Below are positions 17,156 through 25,464 of a DNA stretch of 64,000 nucleotides, one piece after another. Source of the DNA: CADEED01 sp043747835. Its GTDB lineage: Bacteria > Pseudomonadota > Gammaproteobacteria > Steroidobacterales > Steroidobacteraceae. Under the pieces are notes generated by a model. The model searched no databases and had not been told where the DNA came from. It saw nothing but the letters and a program-made list of their open reading frames with translations. Each line of letters begins with the position of its first letter. The first letter of the stretch is position 1. The DNA lies in assembly GCA_043747835.1 (NCBI GenBank), contig JAYTOK010000101.1, forward strand, positions 38,183 through 102,182, read 5' to 3'. Made by a program: the position numbers and the translations under genes.

Positions 17156-17432
17156 GGCTGATCTCCGGTAGTAGGGGCGGAACATCGAGCCGATGACGCG
17201 TCTGGCTCATCGCTTGCCGGCGTGAGTCGCGAGTCCGAAACTTGTCTATCGGGACGTCCATATAGACGCGCGACCCCCCGGATCGGTTGCAATGAGTGAA
17301 GTGAAGTTTTTGTGAAGAACTGTCCGCGAACCGCGCTCTTATGCGGACAGACGGGGTCAGGCGCCGTTTCAGCGGTTCAGGAGCGGCGACCCAGGGCGCG
17401 CGACGGCGCTCAGGAACTCGCGTGCAGCTCCA

Positions 17433-17744
17433 TCAACATTTCGCGACGGGCAAGTAGTTCAGCCATTGCCGCGCGAGTTGTGCGGAGGTGAAAAACCGGA
17501 TCTGCTTGTGCGTGCGATGCTCGTACGCGAGCTCGCTGAAGCGGCTGCCGTACGCCGACTCCTCCGCGACGACGATCGCGAGGCGCGCACGATAGTTCGT
17601 GAATTTCTGGAACAACTCGCCTGCGAGACCCGTGCGCAGGTCGAAGAAATCCGGGCCGAATTGTTTCTCGTCGAGCACGAGGCCGCCGCCGCCGATACTG
17701 GCGCTCAAGGCTTCCGGGATATCGCTGGAAGAATCGATCCTCAA
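17433..17744 (-). CDS. DUF4180 domain protein
   Basis: 103 residues from a TTG start with a weak GAGAG site. The DUF4180 core is clear: PDFFDLRTGLAGELFQKFTN, then YRARLAIVV and HKQIRFFTSAQLARQWL. Members usually have about 20 more N-terminal residues (a first strand), so either the start lies earlier, overlapping the ParB-like gene, or the strand is lost. The function is unknown. It follows the ParB-like gene by 10 bases on the same strand and is probably translated from the same mRNA. Confidence 0.7.
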   Translation of the reverse strand: MRIDSSSDIPEALSASIGGGGLVLDEKQFGPDFFDLRTGLAGELFQKFTNYRARLAIVVAEESAYGSRFSELAYEHRTHKQIRFFTSAQLARQWLNYLPVAKC

Positions 17745-17754
17745 AGAACTCTCT

Positions 17755-18774
17755 TCACTCCGCCGACTCGGCGCCAGCGGCGACGAAGGCTAGGTCCGAC
17801 ATGTTCACCTTGCCCAGATCGAACTTCTTCGCCGCCGCCACCATTCTCAGCAGCGCCTGCGCGATCGGCATCACCGGCTTCTTGTCGCCGGCTTTCATCT
17901 TGTGGAAGCGCACGGGGTTGATGCGTGCGACGACGTAGCTGCGCAGGTACGGAGACTTCATGCCGCGCGCCTGCAGCTCGCCGACGATTCGCTTCACCTC
18001 GCTGTCGATTTCCTGCAGCCGCGAGGCATACGCGGCGCGCTCGCGCAGCGCCTCGGGCAGCTTCTTCGTCGTCAGCCGGTCGACTTTCTTGAGCACGGGG
18101 CTGTACGCGCCGCCGCCGAAGCGCAGGTTCTCTTCGTACACGAGCCCGAGCGTCAGCAGCTCGGCCGCTTCGAATTCGGCGGCCAGCGACGCTTCGGTGC
18201 GCGACGGTTCGCGCTTCGCGAGATTTCGCGCCATGCGAACGACTTCGAGCGACTTGTCCTTCAGGTTGTGCGCCTTCTCGGTGTTCAGTGCGAGGATGCG
18301 GTACGACAGCGATTCGTCGGGGGAGATCAGCACGGTCAGTTGCTTGAGGCCGAGCATCTTCGCGGCCGCGAGCCGGTGCCGGCCGTTCGGCGTCCAGAAG
18401 CGGCCGTCCTCGCCGCGCACGACGATCAGCGGATCGAGGAAAGCGGCGGTGGCTTCGATCGCGCCCGCGAGGCGCTTCGCATGCGTCGGCGAGAGATCGC
18501 GTTGGAACGGGGTCGGTTGCACGGCGCTGAACGGCAGCGAGGCGAGCAGCAACGGACGGCCACCCAGCGGCTCGCGATACGCGCCGATCGGCGCACCGCC
18601 GGCCTTGCGCACGAGATCGACCACGGCCGCGATTTCGGGATGGTCGATCGGCAGCGCGACTTCCGTCGCGGCGAGGCCGCGCTTCACCGCGTTCGGCGCG
18701 AGCTTCACGCCCCGTCGGGATCGTCCCTTGCTTCCGGGCTTAGCCTTGGGGGCCGGTTTCTTTTTTGCCGCCAT
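17755..18774 (-). CDS. ParB/Srx-domain nuclease-like protein
   Basis: 339 residues. A Lys/Ala-rich tail at the N-terminus (KKKPAPKAKPGSKGR) is followed by the ParB/sulfiredoxin-like domain at about 70-165: PFSAVQPTPFQRDLSPTHAK, DPLIVVRGEDGRFW and the box GRHRLAAAKMLGLKQLTV. A helical region follows. There is no ParA next to it and no parS site is evident, so it is unlikely to be the chromosomal partition protein. Related proteins act as nucleases, CTPases or adaptors. It starts inside the last 35 bases of the NADH dehydrogenase gene with its own AAAGGA site. Confidence 0.7.
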   Translation of the reverse strand: MAAKKKPAPKAKPGSKGRSRRGVKLAPNAVKRGLAATEVALPIDHPEIAAVVDLVRKAGGAPIGAYREPLGGRPLLLASLPFSAVQPTPFQRDLSPTHAKRLAGAIEATAAFLDPLIVVRGEDGRFWTPNGRHRLAAAKMLGLKQLTVLISPDESLSYRILALNTEKAHNLKDKSLEVVRMARNLAKREPSRTEASLAAEFEAAELLTLGLVYEENLRFGGGAYSPVLKKVDRLTTKKLPEALRERAAYASRLQEIDSEVKRIVGELQARGMKSPYLRSYVVARINPVRFHKMKAGDKKPVMPIAQALLRMVAAAKKFDLGKVNMSDLAFVAAGAESAE

Positions 18775-20020
18775 GATCCTTTCTCTCCGCTTCGGGCCTA
18801 AGGATGATGCGCGCGCCGCGGCCGTAGGTGAAATATGCCCAGGCCCAATTGATCAGGACGATGAGCCGGCTGCGGAACCCGATCAGGAAATATATGTGGA
18901 GCACGAGCCAGAACCACCAGGCGATGGCTCCGGAGATCGCGAGATTCGGCAGTTGCGCGATGGCGGAATGCCGGCCGATCGTCGCGAGCGACCCGAAATC
19001 GGTGTAGCGAAATGGATGCGTCGGCTTGCCCGCGAGGCGCGCCAGCATGTTGCGCGCGACGTATGCGCCCATCTGCTTCGCGGCGGGCGCGACCCCGGGC
19101 ACCGGCTTGCCGTCGACTTCGATCGACGCGAGATCGCCGGCGACGAAGATCTCCGGATGCGCGGGGACCGACAGATCCGGCGCGACGCGCACGCGGCCCG
19201 CGCGGTCGAGCACAGCGTCGAGTTGTTTGCCGAGCGGGGAGGCAGCGACGCCCGCGGCCCAGAGGATCGTGCGCGCCGCGATCGTTCGCTCACCGAATTT
19301 GAGGAAATCCGCGCCGAGGTCGGTGACCGGCGCGCCGGTCAGCACTTCGACGCCTAGCTTCTCGAGCTGAGCTCGTGCTTTTCCGGACAGCTTCTCGGTG
19401 AACGTCGACAACACTCGCGGTCCGGCTTCGACCAGCAGCACGCGGGCCTTCCGCGAGTCGATGCGGCGGAAGTCGCGCGCAAGTGTGTGGCGCGCGATCT
19501 CGGCGAGGGTGCCCGCGAGCTCGACGCCCGTCGGACCCGCGCCGATCACGGCGAACGTGAGGCAGGCGTCGCGCGTCGCCTCGTCGGCGGTCGACTCGGC
19601 CTCTTCGAAAGCCGAGAGCACGCGACGGCGGATCAGAAAGGCATCGTCGAGTGTCTTGAGTCCCGGGGCGAAGGGCGCCCAATGATCGCGGCCGAAGTAG
19701 GCATGCGTCGCGCCGCTGGCGACGAGAAGATAGTCATACGGAATCTCCTGGCCGTTCACCAGGACCGAACGGCGCGCGGCATCGATGCGCTCGACCTGTC
19801 CCATGATCACAGTCGCGTTGCGCTGATCGCGCAGGATGTGGCGCAAGGGCGCGGCAATCGACGGCGCCGCGAGGCCCGCGGTCGCGACCTGGTAGAGCAG
19901 CGGCTGGAAGAGGTGGTGGTTGCTGCGATCGACGAGCGTGACCTCGACCGGCGCTTTGCGCAGGCGGCGAACCGCCCAGAGTCCGGCGAAGCCTCCGCCG
20001 ATGACGACAATCTTCTGCAT
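18740..20020 (-). CDS. ndh: Type II NADH:quinone oxidoreductase
   Basis: 426 residues. The FAD-binding Rossmann motif is at the N-terminus (VVIGGGFAGLWAVRRL), followed by HHLFQPLLYQVATAGL. The NADH motif is VIGAGPTGVELAGTLAE, near residue 165, and the second FAD motif is EIFVAGDLASIEVDGK. The end carries KQMGAYVARNML and a membrane-associating hydrophobic stretch (AWWFWLVLHIYFLIGFRSR). The enzyme feeds electrons from NADH to quinone without pumping protons, on the cytoplasmic face of the inner membrane. It heads a likely operon with the ParB-like and DUF4180 genes. Confidence 0.92.
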   Translation of the reverse strand: MQKIVVIGGGFAGLWAVRRLRKAPVEVTLVDRSNHHLFQPLLYQVATAGLAAPSIAAPLRHILRDQRNATVIMGQVERIDAARRSVLVNGQEIPYDYLLVASGATHAYFGRDHWAPFAPGLKTLDDAFLIRRRVLSAFEEAESTADEATRDACLTFAVIGAGPTGVELAGTLAEIARHTLARDFRRIDSRKARVLLVEAGPRVLSTFTEKLSGKARAQLEKLGVEVLTGAPVTDLGADFLKFGERTIAARTILWAAGVAASPLGKQLDAVLDRAGRVRVAPDLSVPAHPEIFVAGDLASIEVDGKPVPGVAPAAKQMGAYVARNMLARLAGKPTHPFRYTDFGSLATIGRHSAIAQLPNLAISGAIAWWFWLVLHIYFLIGFRSRLIVLINWAWAYFTYGRGARIILRPEAERKDHGGKKETGPQG

Positions 20021-20087
20021 AGCGAAAGTTTACCGAAACGCACCCGATTCGCCGCGCTAAAATGCCGTCACGCCAGAGTTTTCAGTC

Positions 20088-21608
20088 ATGACAGAAATCG
20101 TCCAGCAAGACCTCATCGACAGCGTCGCCGACGCGCTCCAATACATTTCCTACTTCCACCCGCCGGACTACATCCGCGCGCTGGGCAAGGCTTACGAACT
20201 CGAGCAGTCGCCGGCGGCGCGCGACGCCATCGCGCAGATCCTGACGAACTCGCGCATGTGCGCGGAAGGGCGGCGTCCGATCTGCCAGGACACCGGCATC
20301 GTCATGGTGTTCGCGAAAGTCGGCATGGATGTGCGCTGGAAGGCGTCGATGAGCTTCGAGGACATGATCAACGAAGGCGTACGCCGCGCCTATCTACACC
20401 CGGACAACAAGCTGCGCGCGTCGATCGTCGCGGATCCGAATTTCTCGCGCCGGAACACGAAGGACAACACGCCCGCCGTCATCCACACGCAGCTCGTGCC
20501 GGGCGCTTCGCTTTCGATCACCGTCGCCGCGAAGGGCGGCGGCTCCGAGAACAAGTCGAAGTTCGTGATGCTGAATCCGTCGGATTCGCTCGTCGACTGG
20601 GTGTTGAAGACGGTGCCGCTGATGGGCGCGGGCTGGTGTCCGCCGGGCATGCTCGGCATCGGCATCGGCGGGTCGGCCGAAAAGGCGATGTTGCTCGCGA
20701 AAGAGTCGCTCATGGAACCGATCGACATGACGGAGCTCAAGGCCCGCGGGCCCGCGTCGAAGACGGAAGAGCTGCGCATCGAGCTCTTCGACAAGGTGAA
20801 CGCGCTCGGCATCGGCGCGCAGGGCCTGGGTGGTCTATCTACCGTGCTCGACGTCAAGATCTTCGATTACCCGACGCACGCTGCTTCGAAGCCCGTCGCG
20901 ATGATCCCGAACTGCGCAGCCACGCGGCACGTGCACTTCACGCTCGACGGCTCGGGACCGGCGAAGCTCGAGACGCCGAAGCTCTCGGACTGGCCGAAGA
21001 TCGACTGGAAGCCGGCGGCCGATGCGCGCCGCGTGAATCTCGATACGCTGACGCCCGCGGAAGTCGCGACGTGGAAGCCAGGCGAGCCGCTGCTCCTGAA
21101 CGGGAAGATGCTCACGGGTCGCGATGCCGCGCACAAACGCATCGCGGACCTGTTCGCGAAGGGCGAAGCGCTTCCCGCCGGCGTCGATTTCCGCAACCGC
21201 GTGATCTATTACGTCGGTCCGGTCGATCCGGTGCGCGGGGAAGTCGTGGGCCCGGCCGGCCCGACCACAGCGACGCGCATGGACAAGTTCACCGAGATGA
21301 TGCTCGAGAAGACCGGGCTCATCGCGATGGTCGGCAAAGCGGAGCGCGGGCCTGCGGGCATCGAAGCTATCGCCAAACATCGCGCGGCGTATCTGATGGC
21401 CGTCGGCGGCGCGGCGTATCTCGTGTCGAAGGCGATCAAGGCATCGCGCGTGGTCGCGTTCGAAGATCTTGGCATGGAAGCGATCTACGAATTCACCGTC
21501 GAAGACATGCCCGTCACCGTCGCCGTGGATGCGAACGGCACGTCGGTGCATCAGACCGGGCCGGCGGAGTGGTCGCAGAAGATCAAGGGGATATTCCCCG
21601 TTTCCTAG
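20088..21608 (+). CDS. fumA: Class I fumarate hydratase ([4Fe-4S])
   Basis: 506 residues, the length of single-chain class I fumarases. The N-terminal alpha region (CQDTGIVMVFAKVGMDVRW) and the beta region (GAGWCPPGMLGIGIGGSAEK) carry the cluster cysteines of the family, and GPAGPTTATRMDKFTEMML is in the C-terminal domain. It hydrates fumarate to malate in the TCA cycle. The last eight codons (KGIFPVS and stop) lie inside the left arm of the 39-bp inverted repeat. The family normally ends in a similar KIPV motif, so this arm looks native to the gene. Confidence 0.93.
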   Translation: MTEIVQQDLIDSVADALQYISYFHPPDYIRALGKAYELEQSPAARDAIAQILTNSRMCAEGRRPICQDTGIVMVFAKVGMDVRWKASMSFEDMINEGVRRAYLHPDNKLRASIVADPNFSRRNTKDNTPAVIHTQLVPGASLSITVAAKGGGSENKSKFVMLNPSDSLVDWVLKTVPLMGAGWCPPGMLGIGIGGSAEKAMLLAKESLMEPIDMTELKARGPASKTEELRIELFDKVNALGIGAQGLGGLSTVLDVKIFDYPTHAASKPVAMIPNCAATRHVHFTLDGSGPAKLETPKLSDWPKIDWKPAADARRVNLDTLTPAEVATWKPGEPLLLNGKMLTGRDAAHKRIADLFAKGEALPAGVDFRNRVIYYVGPVDPVRGEVVGPAGPTTATRMDKFTEMMLEKTGLIAMVGKAERGPAGIEAIAKHRAAYLMAVGGAAYLVSKAIKASRVVAFEDLGMEAIYEFTVEDMPVTVAVDANGTSVHQTGPAEWSQKIKGIFPVS

Positions 21609-21697
21609 CAAAAGGGGAGGGACCTCGTAAGTTGAGCTTGGGATACCGGGTGCGCGCCAGGTCCCTCCCCTTTTGCTAGGAAACGGGGAATATCCCC
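21587..21697. repeat. 39-bp perfect inverted repeat spanning the fumarase/kinase junction
   Basis: The left arm, 21587-21625, is exactly complementary to the right arm, 21659-21697, with a 33-base loop. The arms contain the smaller hairpin GGGGATATTCCCC and the run AAAAGGGGAGGGACC. The left arm covers the last codons and stop of the fumarase gene. The right arm ends one base before the stop of the convergent kinase gene. It would fold into a very stable hairpin on either transcript and so serves as a shared terminator or an mRNA end protector. No flanking target duplication is seen. Confidence 0.9.
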
Positions 21698-21698
21698 A

Positions 21699-23930
21699 TT
21701 AACTACCTTCGGGCAGTCCGTGCGGCGACGCTCGCGGGAACCAGCAACTGACCACGGTCCCGCGCGCCCGCGCGCTCTCGACCCGCAGGCTGCCCGCCAT
21801 CATCTGCGCGCGATAATGCATGATGCGCAACCCCAGTCCTTTCGACTGGTGCATCGCCGGGTTGAACCCACAGCCGTTGTCCTCGATGCGCAGCAGCCCG
21901 CGCTCTCCGTCGCAACGCAACGCGATCTGCACTAGTTCGGCCGTGCCGTGCTGGGCGGCATTCGTCACCGCCTCCTGCGCGATGCGGTAGAGATGCAGCG
22001 CGTTCACTGACTCGAGGCCACGCTCGAGCGCCACGTCCGCCTCGCAGCGCACGTCGATGTGAAACATCGCCGATAACCGGCGTGCGAGCCCTTCGAGCGC
22101 CATCGCGAGGCCGCCGCGGTCGAACGTCACCGGGGACAGGCCGCGCGCGAGCGCGCGTGTCGTGAAGATCGCGTCGTTGACGAGCAGCGCGACTTCCTCG
22201 ATGGACTGCGAGAGCGCCGGCGCCTCGCGCTCCGCGCGGTTCTCGACGCCGCGCAACAACAGCGCAATGCCGGTGAGCTCCTGGCCGAGGCCGTCGTGCA
22301 GGTCGTTGCCGATGCGCTGCTGTTCGCGATTGCTGACCTCGAGCACTTCGCGCTCGAGCTGCCGTCGCGCGGTCGCGTCCTGGAGCATCGTGAGCCAGAA
22401 GCGTTCTCCCCGCAGTACGAGCGAGGTGATTCCGCCTTCGACGAACAACGCGCCGTCACTTTCACGTGCGCCGTGAACGGTGAGCTCGCTCACGAGCGGC
22501 GCGCCGATGCGCGTTCCGGCCTCGTCGGCGAATTCCGCGATGCGCCGGTCGAGCGGCGGCTCGCAGGGCAGCTCGTCGAGATGTTTTCCGATGAGGTCGC
22601 CGGGGGACACACGGAACATGCGATCGAGCGCGGGATTCGTCATGCGGATCACGCCGTGGCTGTCGGATAGAACGACACCTTCGTGCATGACTTCGACGGC
22701 CAGCGCCTGGCTGCGCAAGACTTCCTCGTTGACCTTGCGATCGGTGATGTCGTGGACGACGCCGATGAAGCGATTCACGGCGCCGTCGTGCGCGATGATG
22801 GGCTGGTTGGCCAGATGCACCCAGCGGGAGGCGCCTTTCAGCGTGCGCAACGACAACTCCATCTCGGTACGCTCGCCGGTGCGCAGTCGTTGGCGCCGCC
22901 GGATCTGGGCATTGTGGTCTGCGGGATTCACGAACTGCCGCCAGCCGATGCGGTTGATCTCCTCGAAACTGCCGCCGAAGAAAGTATTCCAGCCCGGACT
23001 CGCCCAGACGATTTCCACTTCTCCCGCTTCGTCGACCTTCGCCTCGTAAACGAAGCCGGAGGTGAGATCCGCGACGGTCCGATAGCGGAACTCGCTTTCG
23101 CGCAGCGCGTCCGCGGCGTGCTTGCGCTCGGTCACGTCGATCGCGACGCCCACGAGACGAGCAAACTTCTCCGAGCCCGGGTCCGCGATCGGCCGGTTGC
23201 GCACTTCGAGCCAGCGGACCTGACCATCCGCGCGACGAATCTGCGCGTTGAACTCGACCGTCTCACCGAGCAGATATCTGCGCGCGCGCTTCGCGCTCTC
23301 CTGTTCCCAGCCATCGCCGATCACGAAACTCTGCCAGCCGCGGCGCCGGTATTCCGCGTCGGAGCAACCGTAGACGCGATCGGCGCCCAGCGTCCACTCG
23401 AGCTCGTAGATCCCCTGCGCGTTGATGAAATATTCGTGCACGGCGCCTTCGGACAGATCCGCGACGGTGCGATAGCGCGCGTGGTGCAGCGCGAGGATGC
23501 GTTCGTTCGCCTTGCGCAGGCTGATGTCGCGCGAGTGGGCGATGATGCCGAGCACCGCCGGATTCGCGAGCGCGTTGACGGCGATGCTCTCGAGCCAGCA
23601 CCACGTACCATCCTTGTGCCGGAACCGGTATTCGAAGCAGTTGAGGTCCGCATGATCGCGCGCGGACTTCATGATCGAGCGGAACCGATCCCGCATCAGG
23701 GCCAGATCGTCGGGATGCACGAAGTCGGCGGCGTTGCGACCGACCATCTCGGCCACCGCATATCCGAGATGGAGGCGCACGGCCTCGTTCACGTACGTGA
23801 ACGTTCCCGAGGCGTCCTGGATGGTGATGATCTCGAGCGAGTATTCCGTGAGCGCGCGTAGCCGCTCGACCGCGCGGTCGGGGTCATCGGCGCTCGACGG
23901 GATTTTGCGGTGCTCCTCCATCATCGCCAT
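21699..23930 (-). CDS. Multi-PAS sensor histidine kinase (NarL-partner type, HisKA_3)
   Basis: 743 residues from the ATG at 23928-23930. The longer open frame to 24599 would run antisense through the protease gene and is rejected. There are four PAS domains, at about 25-140, 150-275, 285-405 and 410-530, the first three followed by PAC motifs such as GVAIDVTERKHAADAL. No membrane segment is present. The HisKA_3 domain carries QQRIGNDLHDGLGQELTGIA with the phosphorylated histidine in NDLHDG. The HATPase has HLYRIAQEAVTNAAQHG and IEDNGCGF. It should phosphorylate a LuxR/NarL-type response regulator, but none is nearby. The redundant PAS array suggests several input signals. Confidence 0.88.
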   Translation of the reverse strand: MAMMEEHRKIPSSADDPDRAVERLRALTEYSLEIITIQDASGTFTYVNEAVRLHLGYAVAEMVGRNAADFVHPDDLALMRDRFRSIMKSARDHADLNCFEYRFRHKDGTWCWLESIAVNALANPAVLGIIAHSRDISLRKANERILALHHARYRTVADLSEGAVHEYFINAQGIYELEWTLGADRVYGCSDAEYRRRGWQSFVIGDGWEQESAKRARRYLLGETVEFNAQIRRADGQVRWLEVRNRPIADPGSEKFARLVGVAIDVTERKHAADALRESEFRYRTVADLTSGFVYEAKVDEAGEVEIVWASPGWNTFFGGSFEEINRIGWRQFVNPADHNAQIRRRQRLRTGERTEMELSLRTLKGASRWVHLANQPIIAHDGAVNRFIGVVHDITDRKVNEEVLRSQALAVEVMHEGVVLSDSHGVIRMTNPALDRMFRVSPGDLIGKHLDELPCEPPLDRRIAEFADEAGTRIGAPLVSELTVHGARESDGALFVEGGITSLVLRGERFWLTMLQDATARRQLEREVLEVSNREQQRIGNDLHDGLGQELTGIALLLRGVENRAEREAPALSQSIEEVALLVNDAIFTTRALARGLSPVTFDRGGLAMALEGLARRLSAMFHIDVRCEADVALERGLESVNALHLYRIAQEAVTNAAQHGTAELVQIALRCDGERGLLRIEDNGCGFNPAMHQSKGLGLRIMHYRAQMMAGSLRVESARARGTVVSCWFPRASPHGLPEGS

Positions 23931-24029
23931 TCTAGCCACAGGGAACGGCGCGAAACGCAGGTCCCGTTCCCGAAGTCCACTTACCGCAGCGCTGCGCCAT
24001 CCGGCGCGGGTTGCGCTAAGGTTTGTGAC

Positions 24030-25016
24030 ATGGCGCGAATGATCTGGGCAGCGATCGGCATTGCGATGGGTGCGGTCGCGGTCGCGCAAACCGCCATCCC
24101 GCAATCTGAGATAGCCGATACCAGGCCCGACGACTTCATCTATGTCGCCGCGACCTCGCAGGACCGCGTCGGCCGCGTCATGACGCCGGTGTTCGTCAAC
24201 GGCGTCGGGCCTTTCGCCTTCGTCGTCGACACCGGGGCGTCGAGCACCGTGATCGCGCCGCGAGTCGCGCGGCGCCTCTCGCTGCAGATCGACGCGTCGA
24301 ACACGAAACTGCTGCGCGGCATCACGGGCTCCGAAGTCGTGCCGACGGTCAACGTCAGCAGCATTACCGCGGGAGGCATCACGCTCGAGAACAGCAGCCT
24401 GCCGGTGGTCGAACCGCGCGTCTTCGCCGACGCCGACGGCATCTTCGGCGCGGACGCGTTCGGACGCGGCTGCCTCATCGTGAGCTTCGAGCGCGCGAAG
24501 GTCGCAATTCTCGCGAAGCCCTGCCCGCGCGTCGATGACAACTGGGAAAAGGTGCGCGCACGGCTGCAATTTGGCGGGCTCGTGGTGGCTGACGCCCACA
24601 TCGGCGCGACGCGTGTGGTGGCCATCATCGACACCGGTGCCGAACGGTCACTCGGTAATCCCGCGCTGCTCGCGGCATTGCGTGAACGAAAAAAGGTGTC
24701 GCCCGATTCCAATCGCACGCAGGTGTATTCCGCCACGTCGCAGATCATGTTCGGCGATCTGCTCGTGACGCCGTCGCTGCGCATGGGCGGCGTTTCCGTC
24801 GGCAGATTCCAGGTCGTCTACGGCGACTTCGAGGTCTTCAGGATCTGGGATGTGGCCGATCAGCCGGCCATCGTTCTCGGTATCGACGTGCTGGGTCAGA
24901 TGGACGCGATGATGATCGACTACAAGCGCAGCGAGATCCTCGTGCTGCCGCGCGGCTCGAATGCCGGTGTCGCCATGAAACGGCGCGGAATGCCGACGCG
25001 CCTGCCCAGGAATTGA
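24030..25016 (+). CDS. Exported retropepsin-like aspartyl protease
   Basis: 328 residues. The ATG at 24030 gives an N-terminal hydrophobic segment (MIWAAIGIAMGAVAVAQ) acting as signal or anchor. Two pepsin-like half-sites are visible: FAFVVDTGASSTVIAPR near 65-80 and VVAIIDTGAERSLGNP near 205. Each DTG lies before a hydrophobic strand, which matches the two-lobe aspartyl protease family of proteobacteria (similar to PerP/SpoIIGA-like exported proteases). It is divergent from the kinase gene with 99 bases between, so the two may share control. Its substrate is unknown. Confidence 0.82.
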   Translation: MARMIWAAIGIAMGAVAVAQTAIPQSEIADTRPDDFIYVAATSQDRVGRVMTPVFVNGVGPFAFVVDTGASSTVIAPRVARRLSLQIDASNTKLLRGITGSEVVPTVNVSSITAGGITLENSSLPVVEPRVFADADGIFGADAFGRGCLIVSFERAKVAILAKPCPRVDDNWEKVRARLQFGGLVVADAHIGATRVVAIIDTGAERSLGNPALLAALRERKKVSPDSNRTQVYSATSQIMFGDLLVTPSLRMGGVSVGRFQVVYGDFEVFRIWDVADQPAIVLGIDVLGQMDAMMIDYKRSEILVLPRGSNAGVAMKRRGMPTRLPRN

Positions 25017-25033
25017 ACGCGATCAGCCAGCGA

Positions 25034-25405
25034 TCAACGATCCCGCTTCACGCGCGTCTCGACGCCTTTCGCGGTCGTGAGCATGAACGAGCCGAGGGTG
25101 CTCTTCTGGATCTTGATTTCGTCGCCGATCGACACGCTCACATCGGACTTGTTCTGGATCTGGGACCAGCGCTGTCCGTTGTCGAGCGTGACGATGAATC
25201 GCCCCGACTTCTGGTGAACGCTGAGCTTGACCACCGTGGCGACGATGAAGCTGCTCTGGAACGGCCGGTTTGGCGTCCGGCGGGCGTCTTCGGTCGTCCA
25301 TCCCCCCTCGCCCGGCGGGGCCTGCGGCGGAAGGCCTTGGCCTTGAGCCAACACGGATGTGGAAATGAACCCGCACGCCATGACGAGGAATGAGGCTGCT
25401 TTCAT
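25034..25405 (-). CDS. Small exported protein, LDNGQ/GSF domain, paralogue 1
   Basis: 123 residues from the ATG at 25403-25405 (the earlier start is a TTG). The signal peptide is KAASFLVMACGFISTSVLA. The C-terminal half contains FIVTLDNGQRWSQI, then SIGDEIKIQKSTLGSFML and VKRDR. The same pattern recurs in the genes at 26760 and 27274. Unlike those two, it lacks the N-terminal cysteine region (C...RLSCYD) and has a Pro-rich linker instead. Probably a small periplasmic beta-domain. It converges with the protease gene. Confidence 0.7.
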   Translation of the reverse strand: MKAASFLVMACGFISTSVLAQGQGLPPQAPPGEGGWTTEDARRTPNRPFQSSFIVATVVKLSVHQKSGRFIVTLDNGQRWSQIQNKSDVSVSIGDEIKIQKSTLGSFMLTTAKGVETRVKRDR

Positions 25406-25464
25406 GCGCAAAGAATAGCGCTTTGTCGGGCTAGAATCCCATCTGGTCCTTGCAGGGATTCAAC

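Noticed and set aside
17755..18774. Chromosome partition gene parB with replication origin
   Set aside because: No parA, no parS-like palindromes and no DnaA boxes or other origin genes nearby.
23931..24599. N-terminal extension of the four-PAS kinase by about 223 residues
   Set aside because: It runs antisense through the aspartyl protease gene, has a low-complexity Arg/Asp-rich composition, and the PAS-containing protein starts naturally at 23930.
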